From an uncultured Bacteroidales bacterium (GTDB lineage: Bacteria > Bacteroidota > Bacteroidia > Bacteroidales > Paludibacteraceae): a stretch of 64,000 bases of DNA. The stretch lies in the NCBI GenBank assembly GCA_902774185.1, contig CACYHE010000010.1:1-64000 (forward strand). Direction: 5' to 3'. Below are positions 51,216 to 60,600 of the stretch, piece by piece; the first letter of the stretch is position 1; the number at the start of each line of letters is the position of its first letter. The position numbers and the translations under genes were made by a program. The notes under the pieces were generated by a model. It saw only the letters and a list, made by a program, of their open reading frames with translations. It had not been told where the DNA came from and did no database searches.

Positions 51216-52656
51216 GATGAAATCCTTGGCGAAGGACACCGCCATCTATGGGTTAAGTTCGATCATAGGTAAGTTTTTGAACTATCTGTTGGTTCCGCTA
51301 TATACTTACGTATTGGAGCGTGAAGCGGATTATGGTATCGTGACGAACCTGTACGCTTGGACCGCTTTATTGTTGGTATTGCTGACCTACGGTATGGAGA
51401 CGGGTTTCTTCCGTTTCGCCAACCGCGAAGACTACGATGCCAAGAGCGTGTATAAGACGGCATACCTGACTTTATTCAGTACGAGTGCGCTCTTTGCGCT
51501 ATTGGTGATTGTTTTCCAACATCCTCTGGCTACCGGTTTGGGTTATCCGGACCATTCGGAGTTTGTAGCGATGATGTTCGCAACAGTGGCTATCGATGCT
51601 TTCGCTTGTATCCCGTTCGCTTACCTACGTTACCGGAAACGACCGATCCTATTTGCGGCACTAAAACTATTGTTTGTCGTACTGAATATCGGCTTTAATG
51701 TATTGTTCCTGGTTGTGCTGGGTAAGAACGATGTGTTCTACGTGTTCTTAAGCAATATCTTAGCCACCACCATCCAGACACTTTGCCTGTTGCCGTTCAC
51801 CTTACCCAAAGGCGGTCGGTTCTCCATGCCTACTTTGGGTGCGATGTTACGGTACTCCTTACCGCTGTTGGTATTGGGCGTAGCAGGAATCATGAACCAG
51901 ACGCTGGATCGTATCTTATTCCCTTATTTATATACCGGCGAAGACGCACAGACGCAGTTAGGTATCTACGGGGCGTGCTTTAAGGTAGCGATGGTGATGA
52001 TGATGTTCACCCAGGCCTTCAGGTATGCGTACGAACCGTTTGTGTTTGCGAAACACAAAGACCGACAGAGTGTAGAGGCTTACGCAGATGCGATGAAATA
52101 CTATGTCATCTTCTCGTATCTGATCTTGTTAGGCGTGATCTTCTATCTGGACATCTTCAAGTTCATCATCTCCCGCAACTATTGGGAGGGTTTGCTCATC
52201 GTGCCGGTAGTGCTATGGACTTATGTGTTCCAAGGCATCTATTTTAATCTCAGTTTCTGGTATAAGTTGACGGACGAGACCAAGTGGGGAGCTTATTTCT
52301 CGCTGATCGGTCTGGTGATTACCTTACTGATACAGGTTATCGGAGTGCCGATTATCGGTTATTGGGCAAGTTGCGGTAGTAGTTTGGTTTGTTACTTCGT
52401 GATTATGCTGCTTTCGTATTTTATCGGGCAGAAGAAGGCACCGATACCATACGACTTGAAACGGATAGGACTTTATACCATCCTGACCCTCGTCTTACTG
52501 GCTGTATATTATACATGTCGGTTCGCACTGGGTCTGCATATGCGGCATTTAATGCTGATCGGTACGGCATTGATCGGAATCTATCTGCTTGTGCTCACGC
52601 GCAAAGACTTCCCTTTATCTGCCATTTTACATCGTAAAATAAATCGTACATCGTAA
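51208..52656 (+). CDS. Polysaccharide flippase, MATE/PST superfamily (482 aa)
   Basis: About 12-14 membrane segments with the Wzx/PST start (SLAKDTAIYGLSSIIGKFLNY) and a typical ETGFFRFANRE loop. Such proteins flip lipid-linked oligosaccharides across the inner membrane. A second, different flippase lies at 55286, so the region may supply more than one surface glycan. The C-terminal KINRTS is encoded in a CGTAAAT-type array that continues to the ribE start. Confidence 0.85.
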   Translation: MNEMKSLAKDTAIYGLSSIIGKFLNYLLVPLYTYVLEREADYGIVTNLYAWTALLLVLLTYGMETGFFRFANREDYDAKSVYKTAYLTLFSTSALFALLVIVFQHPLATGLGYPDHSEFVAMMFATVAIDAFACIPFAYLRYRKRPILFAALKLLFVVLNIGFNVLFLVVLGKNDVFYVFLSNILATTIQTLCLLPFTLPKGGRFSMPTLGAMLRYSLPLLVLGVAGIMNQTLDRILFPYLYTGEDAQTQLGIYGACFKVAMVMMMFTQAFRYAYEPFVFAKHKDRQSVEAYADAMKYYVIFSYLILLGVIFYLDIFKFIISRNYWEGLLIVPVVLWTYVFQGIYFNLSFWYKLTDETKWGAYFSLIGLVITLLIQVIGVPIIGYWASCGSSLVCYFVIMLLSYFIGQKKAPIPYDLKRIGLYTILTLVLLAVYYTCRFALGLHMRHLMLIGTALIGIYLLVLTRKDFPLSAILHRKINRTS

Positions 52657-52679
52657 ATTTGTAAATCGTACATCATATT

Positions 52680-53300
52680 ATGTTCTCAGGAATCGTAGAA
52701 ACAATGGCTCAGGTCGTTAAGATCGAGACCGAGCAGACCAATAAACATTTCACCCTTCGCAACCCGTTTGGCGAAGCACTGAGTATCGATCAGTCGATCG
52801 CGCATAACGGCGTGTGCCTGACGGTGGTGAAGATGGAAGGAGATTTATATACTGTCACCGCTATGCAAGAGACCTTGCGTCTGACCAATTTGGATGGTCT
52901 GAAGGTAGGCGATTTCGTCAATGTAGAGCGCTCGATGCTGATGGGCGGTCGGCTGGACGGACATATCGTGCAGGGTCATGTGGATCAGAAAGCGGTGTGT
53001 ATCGAAGCCAAAGAGACCGACGGCAGTTGGTATTACCGCTTCGCCTATGATTCGTCACGCGAGATGATTGAACGCGGTTATTTCTGCGTAGATAAGGGTT
53101 CGGTAACCATCAACGGTGTGAGCCTGACCGTTTGTGAACCGGATATAAAGGAGGATAAGGGCTATGTGTCCGTTTGTATCATCCCTTATACACACGAGAA
53201 TACGAACTTCAAATATATCGAAGTGGGCACAGTGGTGAATATCGAGTTTGATATATTGGGTAAGTATCTCAGCCGGTATGCGGCAATACTTAAAAGTTGA
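52680..53300 (+). CDS. ribE: Riboflavin synthase alpha chain (206 aa)
   Basis: Catalyses dismutation of 6,7-dimethyl-8-ribityllumazine to riboflavin. The duplicated lumazine-binding barrels are visible: MFSGIVETMAQV with NGVCLTVV (about 1-90) and GRLDGHIVQGHVDQ with INGVSLTV (about 95-200). The length is normal. An AAAGTTG array follows the stop codon (53295-53330), before the FKBP gene. Confidence 0.95.
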   Translation: MFSGIVETMAQVVKIETEQTNKHFTLRNPFGEALSIDQSIAHNGVCLTVVKMEGDLYTVTAMQETLRLTNLDGLKVGDFVNVERSMLMGGRLDGHIVQGHVDQKAVCIEAKETDGSWYYRFAYDSSREMIERGYFCVDKGSVTINGVSLTVCEPDIKEDKGYVSVCIIPYTHENTNFKYIEVGTVVNIEFDILGKYLSRYAAILKS

Positions 53301-53330
53301 AAGTTGAAAGTTGAAAGTTTAAAGTTTTAA
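53296..53330. repeat. GAAAGTT heptamer array downstream of ribE
   Basis: Five near-identical 7-bp units (GAAAGTT / AAAAGTT) span the end of ribE and the gap to the FKBP gene. It is one of the cleanest heptamer arrays in the window. Confidence 0.8.
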
Positions 53331-53340
53331 TATTTATATT

Positions 53341-53925
53341 ATGGACAAAATCAGTTATGCATTAGGCCTTTCTATGGGTCAAAATTTAATGGGTAGCGGT
53401 GTGGAGAAACTGAACTATCAGGATCTGGCGCTGGGTATCGAAGATGTACTCAGTCACAACCAACCCAAAATCAGTTATCAAGAGGCACAGCAGGTGTTGA
53501 ATACCTTCTTCCAAGAGTTGGAGGCGAAGGTTGCAGGTGCTGCTAAGGCTGACGGAGAGAAATTCTTGGCAGAGAACGCCAAACGTGAAGGCGTCAAGGT
53601 TACGGCTAGCGGTTTGCAGTACGAGATACTGGAGCCTTCGTTGGGTCAGAAACCGAAAGCAACTGACACCGTACGTGTGCATTATGAGGGAACACTGATT
53701 GACGGTACCGTCTTCGACAGCAGTTATAAACGCGGTGAGTCGATCACCTTCCCGTTGAACGGTGTAATCAAAGGTTGGACCGAAGGTCTGCAGTTAATGT
53801 CGATCGGTTCGAAGTATAAATTCTTCATCCCGTACCAACTGGCTTACGGTGAGCGCGGCGCAGGTGCCTCTATCCCACCCTATGCAGCATTGATCTTCAC
53901 GGTAGAATTATTAGGAATTGAATAA
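53341..53925 (+). CDS. FKBP-type peptidyl-prolyl isomerase (194 aa)
   Basis: An N-terminal FkpA-like dimerisation helix region (about 1-80, [14 protein letters not shown]) precedes the FKBP catalytic domain (about 90-194, [39 protein letters not shown]). No signal peptide is present, so it should be cytoplasmic. Its catalytic part is about 80 percent identical by eye to that of the next gene, pointing to a recent duplication. An ATTACAA array separates the two. Confidence 0.9.
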   Translation: MDKISYALGLSMGQNLMGSGVEKLNYQDLALGIEDVLSHNQPKISYQEAQQVLNTFFQELEAKVAGAAKADGEKFLAENAKREGVKVTASGLQYEILEPSLGQKPKATDTVRVHYEGTLIDGTVFDSSYKRGESITFPLNGVIKGWTEGLQLMSIGSKYKFFIPYQLAYGERGAGASIPPYAALIFTVELLGIE

Positions 53926-53954
53926 CAAAAAAAATAACAAATTACAAATTACAA

Positions 53955-55247
53955 ATGAGAAAGATAACTATCTTTTTGTTGGCTGCAATTGCGTTGATCT
54001 CTTGCGGCAACAGTTACAAAGCACAAGACGTGAAGTTAAAGAGCGAGAATGACTCAGTGAACTTCGCATTAGGCGTACTCAACGGTCTGCAATTACGCAC
54101 GTATGTACTGCGTGGGGATACCAGCGATGAAACGATCGCTGAGTTCATCGATGCTTTGGAGAACGCTTACCTCAACAAGGAGGAAGAAGAACAACGGAGT
54201 GAGATCGCAGAACTGGGTCATAACTTAGGTGTTTCCGCAAAGATCTTTGAGAAGGACGGTCTGCGTGGAGTAGACGCATGGACGCTGAACGAGGAGGCAT
54301 TTTTCCAAGGTGTCATCAATGGTCTGTATGAAGATACGACGGTAATGAGTTTGGAAGAGGCTTCTGAAGTAATGCGCAATGCTCGTACGCTTGAGAAAGA
54401 CGAGAAAGCCGAAGTGGTCTATGCCAAATGTCCGAAGAAAGCAAAGACTATTACGCTTGAGAGCCGGCTTGATTCCATTAATTATGCGTTCGGTTTGACC
54501 TTCAGTACGCAGATCAGAGCGTATATCATCGCTAATGCAGAAGAGGCAGAAGAGGGCTTCGATGAGTTTGCAGAGTATGTGAACAAAGGTTTGAAGTCTG
54601 ACGTACGCAATCCGCAACTCATAGAGGCAGGTAAGAATATTGGTAAAGCCATTCGCGAGCAAGAGCCTATCGGTCTGATGGGTGTTGCAGGTGTTGAGAC
54701 CAATTATGATTTGATCAAACAAGGTTTCATCAACGGTCTGTATAATCGCACGACCCAATTTGATGTGATGTCTGCAGATATGTATATCCGTAATACGTTC
54801 ATGCGTATCGAAGCGGAGAATGCAGCTGCAGAAGCCGCTAAGGCGGAAGAGTTCGGAGCCAAAACCAAAGAAGAGGGCGAAGCTTTCTTGGAAGAAAATG
54901 CCAAACGTGAGGAAGTGAAGGTGACGGAAAGCGGTTTGCAGTACGAAGTACTGGAAGCCGGTAATGGTCCGAAGCCGACGGCTGAATCGTTTGTGAAGGT
55001 GCACTATGAAGGTACCCTCATCGATGGTACGGTCTTCGACAGCAGTTACCGACGCGGTGAACCGGCTGAGTTCCCGTTGAACGGTGTAATCAAAGGTTGG
55101 ACGGAAGGTTTGCAGTTAATGCCGAAGGGTGCGAAATACAAATTCTTCATCCCGTACCAATTGGCTTACGGTGAGCGTGGCGCAGGCGCGTCCATTCCTC
55201 CGTACGCTGCTCTGATCTTCACGGTCGAACTGCTGGACTTCAAATAA
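53955..55247 (+). CDS. Lipoprotein FKBP-type isomerase with duplicated N-terminal domain (430 aa)
   Basis: The lipoprotein signal has Cys17 (AAIALISC). Two FkpA-like N-terminal helical units occur in tandem (about 30-150 starting [10 protein letters not shown], and 170-300 starting [10 protein letters not shown]). An A/E-rich helix and a C-terminal FKBP domain (about 325-430) nearly the same as in the upstream gene follow. It would act as a chaperone or prolyl isomerase in the periplasm or at the outer membrane. The doubled N-terminal unit is larger than in usual FkpA proteins (about 270 residues). Confidence 0.88.
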   Translation: MRKITIFLLAAIALISCGNSYKAQDVKLKSENDSVNFALGVLNGLQLRTYVLRGDTSDETIAEFIDALENAYLNKEEEEQRSEIAELGHNLGVSAKIFEKDGLRGVDAWTLNEEAFFQGVINGLYEDTTVMSLEEASEVMRNARTLEKDEKAEVVYAKCPKKAKTITLESRLDSINYAFGLTFSTQIRAYIIANAEEAEEGFDEFAEYVNKGLKSDVRNPQLIEAGKNIGKAIREQEPIGLMGVAGVETNYDLIKQGFINGLYNRTTQFDVMSADMYIRNTFMRIEAENAAAEAAKAEEFGAKTKEEGEAFLEENAKREEVKVTESGLQYEVLEAGNGPKPTAESFVKVHYEGTLIDGTVFDSSYRRGEPAEFPLNGVIKGWTEGLQLMPKGAKYKFFIPYQLAYGERGAGASIPPYAALIFTVELLDFK

Positions 55248-55285
55248 ATGAATAAATCGTAAATCGTCCAATCGTAAATCATAAG

Positions 55286-56773
55286 ATGGGCGTCATCGCT
55301 AAGCAATCGATACGTGGTACGATCGTTACCTATCTGGGCATTGCCGTAGGCATTGTCACCACGTTCTTCGTGTTAACCCGTTTCCTCACCACCGAGGAAA
55401 TCGGGTTGGCACGCGTGCTTATCGATGCAGCAACCTTGTTTATAGGTCTGGCACAACTGGGCTCCAACGCCAGCATCATTCGTTTCTTCCCGTATTTCAA
55501 GGAGAAAGACAGCGATGAGGACCATGGATTCTTCTTCTGGGCGTTGGTTGTTCCGTTTGTCGGATTCTTGATTTTCGCAATTGTTTTCTGGGCTTGCCGC
55601 GTACCGTTATGTGCATGGTTCGGAGATAAATCGTCATTATTTGTTGATCACTACTATTTCGTATTGCCCTTGGCATTTTTTATGCTCTACCAAGCGATTT
55701 GCGAATCGACTTGTAACGTGCTCATGCGAATCGTAGTACCACGCGGTGTACGTGAATTATGGGTACGTGTCGGATTGTTGGCGATTTATTTACTGAAGGC
55801 GTATAATGTGATTTCCATTGACGGTTTGGTCATCGGTATCTGCGTCAACTATGCTATTGCTGCGATTATCAACCTTTGTTACTTCTTCTCGCTCAAGAAG
55901 ATTAGTCTTCGTCCAGATTGGTCCTTCCTGCGCGCCAATAAGAGTCTCGTGCGTCGGTATCTTACCTATACGGGCTTTTTGATTATCTCTGCCGTCACTT
56001 CGGTATTGGCGCCTACCCTCTCTTCGTTCTTCGTAACCGCCAAGATGGGTTTGGATAGTACCGGTATCTTTGCTATTGCTACCTATATGGCGGTGATGGT
56101 GAGTGTTCCGAACCGTTCGGTAGCAGCTATTGCTTCGCCGCAGTTGGCGCGTGCTATCAAAGAGCAGAATATAGACGAGTGTTCATTCCTTGTGCGCCAA
56201 GTGACGCGAAACATGCTGCTGGTAGGCGGACTGATTTTACTGACGATGTGGGTGAATATAGACCTTATCTTCCACATCTTACCTAATGGCGCGACCTTTG
56301 CAACGGCAAAGTACATCGTGCTCATCCTGGGCGTAAGCCAATTGATCATGGCTACGTTCTCTATATGCCTAAACACTTTAAACTATTCGCGCTTTTATGC
56401 CTTCAGCCTCTTGCTTTCGCTGATACTGACGGTAAGTGCCTTGCTGCTCAATAACTACCTCATTCCGATTTTCGGCATGGAAGGAGCAGCGGCAAGTAAC
56501 CTACTCTCCTATGGATTGTACTACTTGTTAGGCATCGCTTTTGTGGCGTTGCTGTGCCGTATCCGCATTGTGGATGGCAGATGGTGGATGATACTGGCGT
56601 TGCTGGTAGCGCTCTTTGCAATGAACTGGGCATGGCGCACTTACCTGCCTTCGTTCGGTCTATGGACCGATAGTCTGCTTCGCAGCCTTGTGCTAATCGG
56701 CGGAGGAATGTTCATCGCCTATAAGGCAAAGCTCTCTCCTGAAATAAATGACCAAATATGCGCTATTTTATAA
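55286..56773 (+). CDS. Second polysaccharide flippase (495 aa)
   Basis: About 12-14 membrane segments; the opening GVIAKQSIRGTIVTYLGIAVG and LAQLGSNASIIRFFPYF are typical of Bacteroidota MATE/PST flippases. It probably exports a lipid-linked surface glycan. It follows a CGTAAATC array (55251-55283) and overlaps truA by 16 bp. Confidence 0.85.
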   Translation: MGVIAKQSIRGTIVTYLGIAVGIVTTFFVLTRFLTTEEIGLARVLIDAATLFIGLAQLGSNASIIRFFPYFKEKDSDEDHGFFFWALVVPFVGFLIFAIVFWACRVPLCAWFGDKSSLFVDHYYFVLPLAFFMLYQAICESTCNVLMRIVVPRGVRELWVRVGLLAIYLLKAYNVISIDGLVIGICVNYAIAAIINLCYFFSLKKISLRPDWSFLRANKSLVRRYLTYTGFLIISAVTSVLAPTLSSFFVTAKMGLDSTGIFAIATYMAVMVSVPNRSVAAIASPQLARAIKEQNIDECSFLVRQVTRNMLLVGGLILLTMWVNIDLIFHILPNGATFATAKYIVLILGVSQLIMATFSICLNTLNYSRFYAFSLLLSLILTVSALLLNNYLIPIFGMEGAAASNLLSYGLYYLLGIAFVALLCRIRIVDGRWWMILALLVALFAMNWAWRTYLPSFGLWTDSLLRSLVLIGGGMFIAYKAKLSPEINDQICAIL

Positions 56774-57501
56774 CCTTCTCATATAACGGTACGGATTTCC
56801 ATGGTTCGCAGATACAGCCGAACGGAAACACGGTACAGTCAGAGATGGAAACGGCTTTTGCTACCATCTTACGGCAAGCCGTGCCGTTGACCTTTGCCGG
56901 TCGTACTGACGCAGGGGTGCATGCTGATAAGATGGTTGCGCATTTTGATGTAGAGCAAACCTTGCCGACTAATTTTGACGCACGGTTGAATAATCTGTTG
57001 CCGGCATCTATTGCCGTACGTGATATCTGTCGTGTTAAAGATATTGCGCACGCGCGTTTTGATGCTATAGCACGCACGTATCACTATCGGATTACGACTC
57101 GCAAAGATCCGTTCTTACAGGTTACACATGCACGTGTAGCAGCAGGATTGGATTTCGAGGCGATGAATAATGCGGCACAGTTGCTGCTTGGCAAACAGGA
57201 CTTCGCTTCTTTCTGTCGCGTCCATACGGACGTGAAGACCACTATCTGCGATGTACGGGAAGCGAGATGGGTTCGGGTGAATGAGACCGAAGCCTATTTT
57301 GTGATTACGGCGGACCGCTTTTTGCGGAATATGGTTCGTGCGGTAGTAGGTACGCTGTTTGAGATCGGTAAAGGACGAATGACTGAGGCGCAATTAGCAG
57401 AAGTCATTGCCGCTCATAATAGATGCAAAGCAGGCCATTCTGCACCTGCAGAAGGCCTGTCTTTAGTCGATATTCAGTATCCTGATTTTCTCTTTCTTTA
57501 G
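56758..57501 (+). CDS. truA: tRNA pseudouridine(38-40) synthase (247 aa)
   Basis: Isomerises U38-U40 in the tRNA anticodon arm. The catalytic Asp51 lies in AGRTDAGVHADK; FSYNGTDFHG, ARTYHYRI and FLRNMVRAVVG are family motifs. The length is normal. Its stop overlaps the convergent small gene by 3 bp. Confidence 0.95.
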   Translation: MRYFITFSYNGTDFHGSQIQPNGNTVQSEMETAFATILRQAVPLTFAGRTDAGVHADKMVAHFDVEQTLPTNFDARLNNLLPASIAVRDICRVKDIAHARFDAIARTYHYRITTRKDPFLQVTHARVAAGLDFEAMNNAAQLLLGKQDFASFCRVHTDVKTTICDVREARWVRVNETEAYFVITADRFLRNMVRAVVGTLFEIGKGRMTEAQLAEVIAAHNRCKAGHSAPAEGLSLVDIQYPDFLFL

Positions 57502-57647
57502 AATACCTTATTCCCCGAACGCTGAAGAACATGACGCGCAGGAGCGTTATCACCCATAGTGTTACTTCCAGCTAATCCCCACATCAACTCTGCGGTTTTT
57601 AAGAAGGTAACTTCTGTCGTCGGTATGTAATACGTTCTTTTAAGCAT
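57498..57647 (-). CDS. Small conserved-type peptide (49 aa)
   Basis: The start ATG 57645-57647 (MLKRTYYIPTTEVTFLK) is chosen because a strong promoter lies at 57656-57687; an upstream frame start at 57686 would lie inside the promoter. The pattern (Y-x-x-P-T-T, a hydrophobic run ending ELM, then a G/S/N-rich tail) resembles the 41-residue peptide at 7542-7667. It follows the giant surface-protein gene, and its stop overlaps truA's. Function is unknown. The transcript would be almost leaderless. Confidence 0.55.
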   Translation of the reverse strand: MLKRTYYIPTTEVTFLKTAELMWGLAGSNTMGDNAPARHVLQRSGNKVF

Positions 57648-57655
57648 ATCGAGCA

Positions 57656-57687
57656 CAAAGGTACTGCTTTTTTTTGAGATACGCAAA
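57656..57687 (-). promoter_or_regulatory. Promoter of the small peptide gene
   Basis: On the minus strand: TTTG (57684-57687), a 20-bp spacer, then TACCTTTG (57656-57663). The -33 side TTTGCGTATCTCA matches the dxs, ORF6N, dapB and regulator promoters. Confidence 0.65.
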
Positions 57688-57693
57688 TATTTC

Positions 57694-60600
57694 TTAATAT
57701 TTCACACTTTTTCCTACGATATCGTACATCTTTCCTTCCGGAGTAATGATATATAGCGTATTATCGATGATCACTTTGCGTACTGAAGACTGATCATTAA
57801 ATTCTGATTGCTCAACTCCCGTTGCTACTTGCGGAGCACGTGCCTTCACGCACAGACCATAACCATTCGTGGTACCCTTTGTTAAGTCAAATACATACGG
57901 ATTTTCCGTCAAGTTCCAAATGATATTGTCATTATACGTCAGATAGAGTTCTGCATCTTCCGGAGCCCTCTTGATGGACAAGGTATATTTTCCCGCCTTT
58001 GGAGCGAACATGCCAAGCGTGCAGTTTGCATTCCCGTTATTCAGCAACATGTCGATATCGCAGATTTGCAATCCATACGCATTCGCCCATATTTGAGCAG
58101 TCTTCGCATCAGTAGGAGTAGCAAACTTCGTCAATTCACGACCGGCTTCAAAGGTATTTAATGCATCTTCAGAAGCTCCTACATACAGACGATCTGTTAC
58201 TTGATTGCTTTCATTTGTCAACGACAATGCAAACTCAGAAATAGTTTCTACCGAGCGCTTGGGTGCACGAAGCGTATGATTAGCTCCGCTATGCGTATAG
58301 GTAATTTCCGAATTCATCTCTATCGCTTTAACAAAATACGTAGAACCAACCACATACGTATATTCGTCCATATATACAGGAGTATAGGAATTCGTACCAT
58401 GACTATATACATGAACCTTATCTATACCGCTTGCACTCAAATCCGCATAAGCTAACGTTCCGTTACCCAAACCATTCCAACCATTATGCTCACTTTCCAC
58501 ATCGGTATAAGCCAATACCGCATTCATTTGGTTATTGAAAGTACCATCCTTAACCATCTTGAAGCGATATACATTATCCACATCATCAATTGTCATCGTA
58601 TAGCACTGACCCGGCTGCATTACAGAGCGATATTTCTTCCAACCATAACCGCTTACTACACGACGATTCTCCGAATAGTCCATGATAGCATAGTTCACTT
58701 CATTTTTGATAGCCTTCTCCAGATGGGTCGTATTGTCAAAACGCGTTACACCATTCAATGCATCTACAGGGAACGGTACTGTAAAGGTATACCAACCCGG
58801 TGAGCACTCACCCGAAGGATCCAAAGCCAAGTCAAAGTAAGCGTTGCCATTAACCTTCAAGGTTGCCGGATTACTTACCTGACCGGAGTTACCCAAGTTA
58901 TTGAGGTCACCCAACTTCGCCTCTAATACGAAGTCATTTACCTTCAACTCTCCAGAACCCAAGATCACTTGACCTCCGTTCTCTACATGCAAGTTACCGT
59001 AGTGTTCGCGGATATACGAATCGCTGTTTCCTATCGTCAGAACTGCGCCATCTTTTACCGTCACGGTCACACCTTCCTTGATTGTCATGGCATCTACAGT
59101 AATCTCACCGGTAACATCCACATTTGCCAAAATCACCACTTTCTCATTATTCATCGGAGTCTCGTTACCTTGCCAGTTCTCATTAAGATTCCATACCGTA
59201 CTTTCACCATTGTTACCATCGAACACATAACCTGCCTCTACTGTCAATACCGCTTTTCCTGCTATTTCAATCGGCTCATAGTTAGGATCGGTCGGTGTGA
59301 AACGAATCAGCAGACCAGGATGAGTACCCTCTGTATAGTATTCCATCATATCCAACGAAGAATCCCAAGTTACCGTTCCTGCAACAACACCCATCGTGCC
59401 ATTCACAATACCTTGCGTGGTATTTGTCAATACAGCATCGCCCAATACCTGACCATAGAACATCGTCGCCGTGGCTGTTGCGTTGACAATAGCTGCCTTT
59501 GTAATAGTGATAGGCACTTCAATCTCTACATCGTCATACCATTCCGTATGCGTCGGGTGGAATACCATAATTGCTTTCTCCTCCGATACAGATGGAATAT
59601 AATTCTCATCCTTCCATGCAAACGTACCTTCAATCTCATAATGAGCAGGGTCGGTATAGTCATAACCCTTACCGCTACCATTCAGTGTAAACTCACTCAA
59701 CTGCGTTCCAAACACTTTGGTCTCCGTCGTGAAGTTATGAATGATGGTCGGAGCAAAACGCTGTACTTCTACATCAATCACAGCACTTACCTCTTGGTAG
59801 AAATCCGAATTGTACGGATGGAATACCACGGTACGCTGATTTGTACCAGGAAAGTCCATTAATTCCGAACCATCAGACCAGTTAAATACACCTGTAACCG
59901 TATTTTCACCTGCTTTCACAACACCACCTTGAGGAGTTGAGTTGCTCAGGAAATGGTGAACAAACATATCCGTTGCCGTAGGCAGGGTTTCAATGGTCGG
60001 AAGTACACGAATGAGCGTAATTGTTTTTGCTACATCCGGTGCAGCTGCATAGGTCTCATCACCCGGTTGAACAGCCGTAATAGTCACATCACCACCTTTG
60101 AGGATATACAACTTCTTAACAGCCACCTCATTGATTACTGCATCTATCGCATAAGCTTTCGTACTATCCGAAGAGTGATACGTAATAGGCAGACCGCTCG
60201 ATGCCGTTGCATCTAAGATCACTACATTCGAACAACCTTCTTCGCTCACATTTGCACGATTCCATGTGATCGTCTGCGGAGTCTTCAATATCTCAATCTC
60301 CAAAGCGTGCGATACGGTTTCATAGTAATTAGTATTGTTCGGCACAAATACTACATTGAACGTGTGCGCCTCACGCGTTACGGTCTGAGACTCATCCTCC
60401 CATTGGAACGAACCCGCGATACCTTCCGGAGCGACACCACCGTTTAGTGTTGCACCGCCTACCGTATTCGGCAGAATAACCTGTGCAGTCGGCCAAGTAG
60501 TCACTTCCGGTACAACACGGCTAATATGGAACGTCAGCGTCTTATCCGTTGCAGCACTCCAGTTCTCGTTTCCTGCCTGATGCGCTGTAATCTCCACATC

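Noticed and set aside
54225-55004. 259-codon minus-strand frame
   Set aside because: Antisense to the well-supported FKBP lipoprotein gene.
57645-57686. Longer start of the small peptide at 57686
   Set aside because: The extra codons overlap the promoter, and the conserved pattern begins at the ATG at 57647.
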